In this document: positions 52,046 to 60,667 of the stretch, piece after piece | Numbering within the stretch: the first letter of the stretch is position 1 | Layout: each line of letters starts with the position of its first letter | Source: Streptomyces sp. CB01373 | GTDB lineage: Bacteria > Actinomycetota > Actinomycetes > Streptomycetales > Streptomycetaceae | Assembly: GCF_002803075.1 (NCBI RefSeq) | Contig: NZ_NNBK01000008.1 | Span: 1-64,000 of the forward strand | Length of the DNA: 64,000 nucleotides | Direction of reading: 5' to 3' | The notes under the pieces: generated by a model | Seen by the model: only the letters and a program-made list of their open reading frames with translations | Database searches by the model: none | What the model was told of the DNA's origin: nothing | Program-made: the position numbers and the translations under genes

Positions 52046-52618
52046 CTAGTTGACGACCTCGACCCTCGTGCCCGGGTCCGCGAAGGTCCACAGGGCCGTG
52101 CCGTCGGGCTTGCCCATGCGGATGCCGCCCGTCTTGGCGTCGGCGGCGGCCGGTGGGGGTGAGGCGCCGTCCACGGCGTTGCTGAAGGCGATGAAGACGC
52201 CGGACTTGCCCGCGAAGTACATGATGTGCTCGATCTGGACGCCGTCCGAGCCGGTGGTCGAGGGTACGCGCTGGGAGATCACGTAGGCGCCCGGGTCGGG
52301 GCTCACCGTGCCCGGCCAGACCGGGAAGGTGCGGGTGGGTTTGTCGCTCTCGTCGACCAGCCACACCCGCTTCTGGGCCAGGGCGTAGACGATCCGGTGG
52401 CCCACGCCCGAGTCGGCCGGGACGGCAGGCGGGGCCGACGGCTTGGGCTTGGGTTTGGCGGAGGGGCTCGCGCTCGCCGAGGACACGGGTCGGTGGTCGG
52501 CGGCCGGGGCCGTGGGGTGGGCACCCTGGTCGGCCTTCGCCGCCAGTACGGCCACCGCCGCGACCGCGCCCACGGTCAGGCCGCTGACCCAGGCCCACGA
52601 AGGTATTCGGGCCGCCAT
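52046..52618 (-). CDS. L,D-transpeptidase-like protein lacking the catalytic site
   Basis: 190 residues from ATG 52618 with GAGGAG 10 bases upstream. Signal anchor at about 6-27, Ser/Pro/Lys linker, then a YkuD-like domain (IVYALAQKRVWLVDESDKPTRTFPVWPG, YVISQRVPSTTGSDGVQIEHIMYFAGKSGVFIAFSNAVDG). Where active enzymes have HG... and SHGC(V/I)RM, this protein has SNAVDG and TGGIRM, so the catalytic His and Cys are gone while the RM...D...L...G..V frame is kept. Probably a non-catalytic binding protein. Confidence 0.75.
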   Translation of the reverse strand: MAARIPSWAWVSGLTVGAVAAVAVLAAKADQGAHPTAPAADHRPVSSASASPSAKPKPKPSAPPAVPADSGVGHRIVYALAQKRVWLVDESDKPTRTFPVWPGTVSPDPGAYVISQRVPSTTGSDGVQIEHIMYFAGKSGVFIAFSNAVDGASPPPAAADAKTGGIRMGKPDGTALWTFADPGTRVEVVN

Positions 52619-52697
52619 GGGCACGCATCTCCTCGGTGCTACTCGACCCCTCCGACGGGGGTCGGATCATCGTACTGCGAGCTGCGTCTTACTCGGT

Positions 52698-55283
52698 TCA
52701 GTCCAGGACCGGCAGCAGGTCCGGGAGGTGGCCGTCCGACGCGGCCGCGGCCTGCCGCCTTTCCTCCGGGACCTCGCCGTAGAGCGTGGTCCTCGGCTTC
52801 GCCGGGCGTCCGGCCGCCGCCGCCACCGCGACGAGGTCCTTGACGGACTTGTAGGAGCCGTAGGAGGAGCCGGCCATGCGGGAGATCGTCTCCTCCATCA
52901 GCGTGCCGCCGAGGTCGTTCGCGCCGGAGCGGAGCATTTCGGCGGCGCCCGCCTCGCCCAGCTTCACCCAGCTCGTCTGGATGTTGGGGATCCAGGGGTG
53001 CAGCAGGAGCCGCGCCATCGCCGTCACCGCGCGGTTGTCCCGTACGGAGGGGCCGGGCCTGGCGATGCCCGCCAGGTACACCGGGGCGTTGGTGTGGATG
53101 AAGGGGAGCGTCACGAACTCGGTGAAGCCGCCGGTCCGCTGCTGGATGCGGGCCAGGGTGCGCAGGTGGCCGAGCCAGTGGCGGGGTTGGTCCACGTGGC
53201 CGTACATCATCGTCGACGAGGACCGGATGCCCAGTTCGTGGGCGGTCGTCACGACCTCGATCCAGGTGGCGGTGGGCAGCTTGCCCTTGGTCAGGACCCA
53301 GCGGACCTCGTCGTCGAGGATCTCGGCCGCCGTGCCGGGGATGCTGTCCAGGCCCGCCGCCCTGGCCTCGGTCAGCCACTCGCGGATGGACAGGCCGGTG
53401 CGGGTGGCGCCGTTGACGACCTCCATCGGGGAGAAGGCGTGCACGTGCATGCCGGGGACGCGTTCCTTCACCGCGCGCGCGATGTCGAAGTAGGCCGTGC
53501 CCGGCAGGTCGGGATGGATGCCGCCCTGCATGCAGACCTCCACCGCGCCGACGTCCCAGGCCTGCTGGGCCCGGTCGGCGACCTGGTCGAGGGACAGGGT
53601 GTAGGCGTCCGCGTCGGTGCGGCGCTGGGCGAAGGCGCAGAAGCGGCAGCCGGTGTAGCAGACGTTGGTGAAGTTGATGTTCCGCGTGACGATGTACGTG
53701 ACGTCCTCGCCCACCACGGACTTGCGGACGTCGTCGGCGATCCGGCACAGCGCGTCCAGGGCCGGGCCGTCCGCGTGCAGCAGCGCCAGGGCCTCGTCGT
53801 CGGTGAGCCTCGTCGGGTCGTCGGCGGCCGTGCGCAGGGCCTGCCGTACGTCGGTGTCGACGCGTTCCGGTGCCATGCCGGGGGCGGCCGCCTCGCGCAG
53901 GGCTCCCCAGTCGCCGTACACCTCGTCGAAGTCGCCCCGGCGGTCGGCGGTGCGGCCGTCGGTGTCGATGGTGCGGTGCAGGTCGGTGCGGCCGGTGGCG
54001 GTGAAGGCCTCGTCGGGCTCCTGCCAGGGACGGCCCTCGACCACCGCGTCCGGGCGGGCCAGGCCCGTGGCGGGGTCGGCCAGGGCGCGGACGTGCGGCA
54101 GCAGCCGCGGGTCGAGCCAGGGTTCGCCGCGGGTGACGAACTCCGGGTACACGCAGAGCCGTTCGCGCAGTTCGAAGCCCGCCGCGGCCGACTTCTCGGC
54201 GAGCTGCTCGATCCGGGGCCAGGGGCGTTCGGGGTTGACGTGGTCGATGGTGAGCGGGGAGACGCCGCCCCAGTCGTCGATGCCGGCGCCGATGAGCCGT
54301 TCGTACTCGGCGTCGACCAGGTTGGGCGGGGCCTGGAGGCAGGCGGAGGGGCCCATGATGTGCCGGGCGACGGCCACCGTGGCGACCAGTTCGTCGAGTT
54401 CGGCGTCGGGCATGCCGCGCATGGCCGTGTCCGGCTTGGCGCGGAAGTTCTGGATGATCAGTTCCTGGATGCCGTGGTGGGCGCGGGCGACCTTGCGCAG
54501 GGCGAACAGGGACTCCGCGCGTTCCTCGTACGTCTCGCCGATGCCGATCAGGATCCCGGAGGTGAAGGGGACGGAGGAACGGCCGGCGTCCTCAAGGACC
54601 CGCAGCCGCACGGCCGGTTCCTTGTCCGGGGAGCCGTGGTGGGGGCCGCCCGGCTCGGACCACAGCCGGCGCGCGGTCGTCTCCAGCATCATGCCCATCG
54701 AGGGGGCGACGGGCTTGAGGCGCTGGAAGTCCGTCCAGGTCATGACGCCCGGGTTGAGGTGCGGCAGCAGGCCGGTCTCCTCCAGGATGCGGATGGAGAC
54801 GGCGCGTACGTAGGCGATGGTGTCGTCGTAGCCGTGCGCGTCGAGCCACTCGCGCGCTTCCGGCCAGCGGTCCTCCGGCTTGTCGCCGAGGGTGATCAGG
54901 GCTTCCTTGCAGCCGAGTTCGGCGCCTCGGCGGGCGATGTCGAGGACCTCGTCGGGGGACATGAACATCCCGTGCCCGGCGCGGCGCAGCTTGCCCGGCA
55001 CGGTGACGAACGTGCAGTAGTGGCACTTGTCGCGGCAGAGCCGGGTCAGCGGGATGAAGACGCTCTTGGAGTAGGTGATGACGCCGGGACGGCCGGCGGC
55101 CTCCAGACCGGCGTCCCGCACCCGGGCCGCGGAGGCGGCGAGGTCCCGGAGGTGCTCGCCCCGCGCCTGGAGCAGCACCGCCGCCTCGGCGACATCGAGC
55201 GCGACCCCGTCCCGGGCACGTTTGAGCGCACGACGCAGCGAGTTCTCGGTGGGACCGGTTCCGGAGAGCACGGAAGTCGTCAT
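52698..55283 (-). CDS. fbiC: FO synthase, fused CofG-CofH (F420 biosynthesis)
   Basis: 861 residues from ATG 55283. Two radical-SAM domains in one chain: the N-terminal CofG type with C83-x3-C87-x2-C90 ([11 protein letters not shown]), and the C-terminal CofH type with C542-x3-C546-x2-C549 ([12 protein letters not shown]). Makes 7,8-didemethyl-8-hydroxy-5-deazariboflavin (FO), the chromophore of coenzyme F420, from tyrosine and a ribityl-uracil precursor. The fused form is typical of actinobacteria. Cytosolic. No other F420 gene is adjacent. Confidence 0.97.
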   Translation of the reverse strand: MTTSVLSGTGPTENSLRRALKRARDGVALDVAEAAVLLQARGEHLRDLAASAARVRDAGLEAAGRPGVITYSKSVFIPLTRLCRDKCHYCTFVTVPGKLRRAGHGMFMSPDEVLDIARRGAELGCKEALITLGDKPEDRWPEAREWLDAHGYDDTIAYVRAVSIRILEETGLLPHLNPGVMTWTDFQRLKPVAPSMGMMLETTARRLWSEPGGPHHGSPDKEPAVRLRVLEDAGRSSVPFTSGILIGIGETYEERAESLFALRKVARAHHGIQELIIQNFRAKPDTAMRGMPDAELDELVATVAVARHIMGPSACLQAPPNLVDAEYERLIGAGIDDWGGVSPLTIDHVNPERPWPRIEQLAEKSAAAGFELRERLCVYPEFVTRGEPWLDPRLLPHVRALADPATGLARPDAVVEGRPWQEPDEAFTATGRTDLHRTIDTDGRTADRRGDFDEVYGDWGALREAAAPGMAPERVDTDVRQALRTAADDPTRLTDDEALALLHADGPALDALCRIADDVRKSVVGEDVTYIVTRNINFTNVCYTGCRFCAFAQRRTDADAYTLSLDQVADRAQQAWDVGAVEVCMQGGIHPDLPGTAYFDIARAVKERVPGMHVHAFSPMEVVNGATRTGLSIREWLTEARAAGLDSIPGTAAEILDDEVRWVLTKGKLPTATWIEVVTTAHELGIRSSSTMMYGHVDQPRHWLGHLRTLARIQQRTGGFTEFVTLPFIHTNAPVYLAGIARPGPSVRDNRAVTAMARLLLHPWIPNIQTSWVKLGEAGAAEMLRSGANDLGGTLMEETISRMAGSSYGSYKSVKDLVAVAAAAGRPAKPRTTLYGEVPEERRQAAAASDGHLPDLLPVLD

Positions 55284-55381
55284 CCTTCGAGCATACGGTC
55301 GCGGTCACCAGGGCCGATCAAGGAAGGACCGGCCGGTGGCGCCGGTGGTCCGGCCGTGGACCCGGACGGCGCACTCCCGTC

Positions 55382-56854
55382 GTGACGGCCGCCTCCGTGG
55401 CGCCTACGTTGGGAAGCGTGACCTTCGCGAGGGGCGCGGACGGCGGGCAGGTGACCCGGACGATCCGGGGGACGCTGGCGCCGGGTGCGGCCGACTACGT
55501 GTACGTTCCCGTCGACGTTCCGGACGGGGTGCGGGAGATCAAGGTCTCGTACACCTACGACAGGCCGGCCGTTCCCGCGGGCACTCCCGGCAACGCGCTG
55601 GACATCGGCATCTTCGACCAGCGCGGCATCGAGCCGGGCGGCGAGGGCTTCCGTGGCTGGTCGGGCGGGGCGCGTACGGAGTTCTTCGTCCGCGCGGACG
55701 ACGCGACACCCGGATACATCGCGGGGCCGGTCGGCGCCGGTGTCTGGCACATCGTGCTCGGGCCCTACACGGTCGCCCCGCGGGGCCTGTCGTACGCGCT
55801 CGACGTCACCCTGACCCACGGCGCCCCGGGCACGGCCGTACCGCCCGTGTACCCGCCGCAGTGGGCCAGGGGGCGGGGGCGGGCCTGGTACCGGGGGGAC
55901 TGCCACCTGCACTCCTGGTACTCCGACGGGCGCCGCACCCCCGCCGAGATCGCCGCGCGGGCCAGGGCGGCCGGCCTCGACTTCATCAACAGCTCGGACC
56001 ACAACACCCATGCCTCGCACGCGCACTGGGCCGACCACGCGGGCGACGACCTGCTGATCATGCTGGGCGAGGAGGTGACGACGAGGAACGGCCACGTCCT
56101 CGCCCTCGGCACCGACCCGGGCACCTTCGTCGACTGGCGCTACCGGGCGCGGGAGGGCCGCTTCGGCCGCTTCGCCCGCGAGATCCGCCGCGCGGGCGGC
56201 CTGGTCGTGCCCGCCCACCCGCACGCCACCTGCGTGGGCTGCGCCTGGAAGTTCGGCTTCGGCGAGGCGGACGCGGTGGAGGTGTGGAACGGCCCCTTCA
56301 CCCCGGACGACGAGATGGCGGTGGCCGCGTGGGACGCCACGCTCGTGGCGGCGGCACGAGAGGACCGGCGCTGGCTGCCCGCGATGGGCAGCAGCGACGC
56401 GCACCGGCCGCCGGACTCCGTGGGCCTGCCCCAGACGGTCGTCCTGGCCGACGACCTCACCCGGGAGGCCGTCCAGGACGGCATCCGCGCGGGCCGCTCC
56501 TACGTCGCCGAGTCCCGGCGCGTGTCGCTCGCCTTCACCGCGACGGGCGCCGGGGGCGAGCGGGCGGGCATCGGGGAACGGCTGCGGGTGGCCCCGGACA
56601 CCCCGGTGACGGTCCGCCTCGAAGCCTCCGGCGTACCGCGCTGCACGGTCCGCCTCGTGACCGACCAGGGGGTGCTGCTCACCAGCGACCCGTTCCCCGT
56701 GCCGGGCTCGGGGGCCGTCGAGTGGCGCACGACCCCGGCGTACGCGGCGTACGTACGGGCCGAGGTGCGCCATGAGACGGCGGTGGGGCCGCTGCCCGGG
56801 GTGATGGCGGCACTCACGAACCCGATCTTTCTGGGCGCGGGCGGACACGTCTGA
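55382..56854 (+). CDS. CehA/McbA-type PHP-domain metallohydrolase
   Basis: 490 residues from GTG 55382. Residues about 10-150 form a beta-rich N-terminal domain. The PHP metal site follows: GDCHLHSWYSDGRRTP (about 178-193), NSSDHNTHA, GEEVTTRNGHVLALG, VVPAHPHA, and GSSDAHRPPDSVG. A C-terminal beta domain of about 120 residues. The PHP superfamily hydrolyses phosphoesters; CehA/McbA relatives hydrolyse carbaryl, but that substrate should not be assumed. No signal peptide seen. Confidence 0.88.
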   Translation: MTAASVAPTLGSVTFARGADGGQVTRTIRGTLAPGAADYVYVPVDVPDGVREIKVSYTYDRPAVPAGTPGNALDIGIFDQRGIEPGGEGFRGWSGGARTEFFVRADDATPGYIAGPVGAGVWHIVLGPYTVAPRGLSYALDVTLTHGAPGTAVPPVYPPQWARGRGRAWYRGDCHLHSWYSDGRRTPAEIAARARAAGLDFINSSDHNTHASHAHWADHAGDDLLIMLGEEVTTRNGHVLALGTDPGTFVDWRYRAREGRFGRFAREIRRAGGLVVPAHPHATCVGCAWKFGFGEADAVEVWNGPFTPDDEMAVAAWDATLVAAAREDRRWLPAMGSSDAHRPPDSVGLPQTVVLADDLTREAVQDGIRAGRSYVAESRRVSLAFTATGAGGERAGIGERLRVAPDTPVTVRLEASGVPRCTVRLVTDQGVLLTSDPFPVPGSGAVEWRTTPAYAAYVRAEVRHETAVGPLPGVMAALTNPIFLGAGGHV

Positions 56855-57035
56855 CCGGCCGGCGGCGCCCGCTCGCCCGGCCGTCGGGGCCAAGAGCGTG
56901 CGGAGAGGATGTGTGGGCCTTGTGTCGTGGGATGTGCGTGGCTGTGATCGCTGTCTCGGGAGCTGACGCATCTGCCGTGAACAAGGCAAACTGGCTCTGC
57001 TTGTTGACGGTTCGACAGGGGGCCAGGGGGCAGCG

Positions 57036-59981
57036 ATGGAAGGTGTACCGCGAGTACCTGAGCAGCGGTGTCCCGAGCAATCGGCGACGCTGCGCTTCAG
57101 CGTGCTCGGTCCGGTGCGCGCCTGGCGCGGAGAGCAGCCTCTGCCCACCGGTTCCCCGCAGCAACGCGCCCTGCTGGCGGCGCTGCTGCTGCGCGAGGGG
57201 CGCACCGCGACCGCGGCCGAGCTGATCGACGCGCTGTGGGGCGAGGAGCCGCCGTCGCAGGCGCTGGCGGCGGTGCGGACGTACGCCTCCCGGCTGCGCA
57301 AGGCGCTGGACCCCGGGGTGCTGGTCAGCGAGTCCGGCGGATACGCCGTGCGCGGGGCGGGCGAGGGCGCGCTCGACCTGGCCGAGGCGCAGGAGCTCAC
57401 GGTCCGCGCCGACAAGGCCCGGTCGGCCGGGGACCTGTGCCAGGCGCGCGAGCTGCTGCGGCGGGCGCTCGCTCTGTGGGACGGGGAGCCGCTGGCCGGG
57501 GTGCCCGGTCCCTACGCGGAGGCACAGCGGGTGCGCCTGGAGGAATGGCGCCTGCAACTCCTGGAGTCCTGCCTGGACATGGACCTGGAGCAGGGCTGCC
57601 ACGCGGAGGCCGTCTCGGAGCTGACGGCGCTGACGGCGGCCCACCCGCTGCGGGAACGGCTGCGCGAGCTGCTGATGCTGGCGCTGTACCGCAGTGGCCG
57701 GCAGGCGGAGGCGCTGGCGGTGTACGCCGACACCAGACGCCTCCTGGCCGACGAGCTGGGCGTGGACCCCCGCCCGGAACTGCGTGAACTGCAACAGCGC
57801 ATCCTCCAGGCCGACCCGGCCCTCGCCGAGCCGTCCTCGCCGGTGGCCGAACCGGCGGTGGTCGCCGTACGCCCCGCGCAACTCCCGGCTACCGTGCCGG
57901 ACTTCACGGGCCGCAGCTCCTTCGTGGCCGAGCTGAGCGAGGTGCTGGCCTCGGCCGACGGGCGTGTGATGGCCGTGTCGGCGGTGGCCGGGATCGGCGG
58001 CGTGGGCAAGACGACGCTCGCCGTCCACGTGGCCCATCAGGCGCGGGCCGCCTTCCCGGACGGGCAGTTGTACGTGGACCTCCAGGGCGCCGGTGCCAGA
58101 GCGGCCGAGCCGGAGACCGTCCTCGGCTCCTTCCTGCGCGCCCTCGGCACCGCGGACTCCGCGATCCCGGACTCCCTGGAGGAACGCGCGGCCCTGTACC
58201 GCTCGGTGCTCGACGGGCGCCGGGTCCTGGTCCTGCTGGACAACGCCCGGGACGCGGCTCAGATCAGACCGCTGCTGCCGGGGACGGAGGGCTGCGCGGC
58301 CCTGATCACGTCCCGGGTGCGGATGGTGGACCTGGCGGGCGCGCACCTGGTGGACCTGGACGTGATGAGCCCCGACGAGGCGCTGTCCCTGTTCACGAGG
58401 ATCGTGGGCGAGGAGCGGGTGGCGGGCGAGCGCGAAGCGGCCCTCGACGTGGTCGCCGCCTGCGGCTTCCTGCCCCTGGCCATCCGTATCGCGGCGTCCC
58501 GGCTGGCGGCGCGCAGGACCTGGACGGTGTCGGTCCTGGCGGCGAAACTCGGCGACGAGCGGCGGCGGTTGGACGAGCTCCAGGCGGGCGACCTGGCGGT
58601 GAAGGCGACGTTCGAGCTGGGCTACGGGCAGTTGGAGCCCGCGCAGGCCCGCGCGTTCCGCCTCCTGGGCCTGGCCGACGGCCCGGACATGTCCCTGGAC
58701 GCGGCGGCCGCCGTACTGGACCTGCCGGCGGACGACACCGAGGACCTGCTGGAGTCCCTGGTCGACACCTCGCTCCTGGAGTCGGCGGCCCCCGGCCGCT
58801 ACCGCTTCCACGACCTGGTCCGCCTCTACGCCCGCGCCTGCGCGGAACGCGACGAACACCCGCCGGGCGAGCGCGCGGCGGCGATGTCGCGGCTGCTGGA
58901 CTTCTACCTGGCGACGGCGGCGGGCGTCTACGCGATCGAACGCCCGGGCGACCGGCTGGTGGACCACCTCCAGCCGACGGAGTACCCCGGGCTCCGGTTC
59001 CCGGACCGTCACAGCGCCCGGGACTGGCTGTACCGCGAGGCGAACTGCCTCCTCGCCACCGCGCGCCGGCCCGCGGACCTGCCGTCGATGCTGCGGCGGT
59101 CCATCGACCTGCTCTGGGCGGCGCTCGACATCTCCGAGTCGGGGGCGAACTCCAGGGAGTACGAGGCCACGGCGAAGGCACTGCTCGACGAGGCCCGGCG
59201 GCTCGGCTCGGCCCAGGCCGAGGCCCGGGCGCTGATGACGCTGGCGCACGCCCATGTCGACGGCGGCCGCTTCGAGATGGCGGACCAGGAGGCGGAGCAG
59301 GTGATCCGTCTCGCCCGGCAGGCCGACGACCTCCTGCCCGTCTGCTGGGCCCGCAACGCGCGCGGCATCATCGCGCTGTACCAGAGCCGCAACGCGGACG
59401 GAGAGGAGCACCTCTCCGAGGCCATCCAGCTCTTCCGGATGCTGGGCGACCGCCCCGGCGAGGCCAGCGCGCTGTGCAACCTCTCCCGCATCCACCTGGC
59501 GACCGGCCGGACGGGGAGCGCGGTCGCCCTGGCCCAGCAGGGCATCGACGTCTACGACGCCATGGGCAACTCGATGCGAGGCGCGAACGGCCGCTACGCC
59601 CTGGGCATGGCGCTCACCCAGAGCGGCCGGGTCGACAGCGCCGCGGACCGGCTTCTGGAGGCCCTGGACGTCTTCCGCGACAGCCGTCAGCGGCTGTGGG
59701 AGGGCATGACCCTCTTCCGCCTGGCGGAGGTGGACATCGCCGCACAGCGCCCCGCGCAGGCCGCCGCCAACGCCGAGATGGCCCTGACGGTGCTGCGCGG
59801 CATCGGCGGTGAGTGGAGGCGCGGCAACGTGCTCACCGTGCTCGGCCACGCCCTCACCCGCATCGGGCAGACGGACCGCGCCCGGGCGTGCTGGCGGGAA
59901 GCCCTGCGCATCTACGAGGAATCGGGCTCGCCCGAGGCGGCCGCCGTGCGCGAACTGCTGACTCCCGTGCGGGCGGCGTGA
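57036..59981 (+). CDS. afsR: AfsR, SARP-type global regulator
   Basis: 981 residues from ATG 57036. OmpR-type winged helix about 18-105 (LRFSVLGPVRAWRGEQPL), BTAD 113-258, NB-ARC ATPase about 290-600 with Walker A GIGGVGKTT at 319-327 and LVLLDNARDAAQ, then TPR-like repeats about 690-970. Nearly the length of S. coelicolor AfsR (993). Established role: phosphorylated by AfsK and other kinases, it binds the afsS promoter and activates afsS, linking signals to secondary metabolism. Gene order afsR-afsS-(afsK on the other strand) is conserved here. Confidence 0.96.
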   Translation: MEGVPRVPEQRCPEQSATLRFSVLGPVRAWRGEQPLPTGSPQQRALLAALLLREGRTATAAELIDALWGEEPPSQALAAVRTYASRLRKALDPGVLVSESGGYAVRGAGEGALDLAEAQELTVRADKARSAGDLCQARELLRRALALWDGEPLAGVPGPYAEAQRVRLEEWRLQLLESCLDMDLEQGCHAEAVSELTALTAAHPLRERLRELLMLALYRSGRQAEALAVYADTRRLLADELGVDPRPELRELQQRILQADPALAEPSSPVAEPAVVAVRPAQLPATVPDFTGRSSFVAELSEVLASADGRVMAVSAVAGIGGVGKTTLAVHVAHQARAAFPDGQLYVDLQGAGARAAEPETVLGSFLRALGTADSAIPDSLEERAALYRSVLDGRRVLVLLDNARDAAQIRPLLPGTEGCAALITSRVRMVDLAGAHLVDLDVMSPDEALSLFTRIVGEERVAGEREAALDVVAACGFLPLAIRIAASRLAARRTWTVSVLAAKLGDERRRLDELQAGDLAVKATFELGYGQLEPAQARAFRLLGLADGPDMSLDAAAAVLDLPADDTEDLLESLVDTSLLESAAPGRYRFHDLVRLYARACAERDEHPPGERAAAMSRLLDFYLATAAGVYAIERPGDRLVDHLQPTEYPGLRFPDRHSARDWLYREANCLLATARRPADLPSMLRRSIDLLWAALDISESGANSREYEATAKALLDEARRLGSAQAEARALMTLAHAHVDGGRFEMADQEAEQVIRLARQADDLLPVCWARNARGIIALYQSRNADGEEHLSEAIQLFRMLGDRPGEASALCNLSRIHLATGRTGSAVALAQQGIDVYDAMGNSMRGANGRYALGMALTQSGRVDSAADRLLEALDVFRDSRQRLWEGMTLFRLAEVDIAAQRPAQAAANAEMALTVLRGIGGEWRRGNVLTVLGHALTRIGQTDRARACWREALRIYEESGSPEAAAVRELLTPVRAA

Positions 59982-60006
59982 GGCCCGCCCGGAGCCTGGG
60001 CGGGCC

Positions 60007-60028
60007 CGTTCATCGTTCGTTTATCGCC
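60007..60028 (+). promoter_or_regulatory. AfsR/PhoP-type 11-base direct repeat in the afsS promoter
   Basis: CGTTCATCGTT (60007-60017) is followed directly by CGTTTATCGCC (60018-60028). In S. coelicolor AfsR binds 11-base direct repeats overlapping the afsS -35 region, and PhoP can bind the same area (recalled). A possible -10 is CATTCT at 60035-60040, which would put the -35 inside the repeats. Confidence 0.8.
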
Positions 60029-60100
60029 TCGGGCCATTCTCAAGTCAGTCGATCCTTCGCGTCGGGGGGCAGAGGGGTCGGCTGCGGGGGGACGGGGGAT

Positions 60101-60124
60101 CTCGCACTGGCGAACCAGTGTGAG
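60101..60124 (+). promoter_or_regulatory. afsS leader hairpin 1
   Basis: A ten-pair stem (60101-60110 with 60115-60124, one G-U pair) closed by the loop CGAA. If the promoter is at about 60035, this lies within the afsS mRNA leader. Confidence 0.65.
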
Positions 60125-60135
60125 CGGCCCAGGAG

Positions 60136-60175
60136 AGCCCGCCCGGTCACCCTCGGGGGAGTGACCGGGCGGGCT
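60136..60175 (+). promoter_or_regulatory. afsS leader hairpin 2, terminator-like
   Basis: A perfect 15-bp stem (60136-60150 with 60161-60175) with a 10-base loop, 41 bases before the afsS ATG. It could be the afsR terminator that afsS transcription must pass, or an attenuator. No U tract follows. Confidence 0.75.
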
Positions 60176-60216
60176 TCGCCAGGACCATCGACGAACACAC
60201 CGAGTGGAGCAAGGAC

Positions 60217-60405
60217 ATGAGCGACAAGCCGGTCATCAAGCCCCAGGACATGCACGCCACCGGCACGACGAACGCCGAGGCCGCGGCCGATGCCGCTCAG
60301 TCCGCGGGCGACGACGTGACCACGCAGGACATGCACGCCACCGGCGAGCCCGTCACGACGAAGGACATGCACGCCACGTCGGAGCCGTTCAAGCCGACGA
60401 AGTAG
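60217..60405 (+). CDS. afsS: AfsS, small secondary-metabolism activator
   Basis: 62 residues from ATG 60217 (GAGCAAGGAC upstream). Three repeats of T/P-x-(Q/K)-D-M-H-A-T-(G/S): KPQDMHATG, TTQDMHATG, TTKDMHATS. Length and position match S. coelicolor afsS (63 residues, sometimes called sigma-like). It is the main AfsR target and raises antibiotic production by an unsettled mechanism. No DNA-binding motif or membrane segment. It lies 235 bases after afsR. Confidence 0.93.
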   Translation: MSDKPVIKPQDMHATGTTNAEAAADAAQSAGDDVTTQDMHATGEPVTTKDMHATSEPFKPTK

Positions 60406-60667
60406 GCCTCAGCACACGGGATCGGCCGCGGTGGCACCGAGGGGGAGCCGCCGCGGCCGAAGTGTGTCCGGGGGCGGGTCGGCGTCACCCGGTCGGCGCA
60501 GTGGCGGCCCGGTGTGACTCGCGTGGCGGCGGTGCCGCACGCGGAGTAGCGTCGTATGCGCCGGTGGTGACCGAGAGCCCCGTCGGCCAGGACCGACGGC
60601 CGTCGTCCGAGCGCCCCTTCCGCGCATCCCGTACGGCGGCCGTCACCCCCACCTCCGCGGCGCGGGA

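Noticed and set aside
52443..55385. Plus-strand 980-codon open frame
   Set aside because: Antisense shadow of fbiC; low-complexity Gly/Val/Arg translation with no family pattern.
56814..59849. Minus-strand 1011-codon open frame
   Set aside because: Antisense shadow of afsR.
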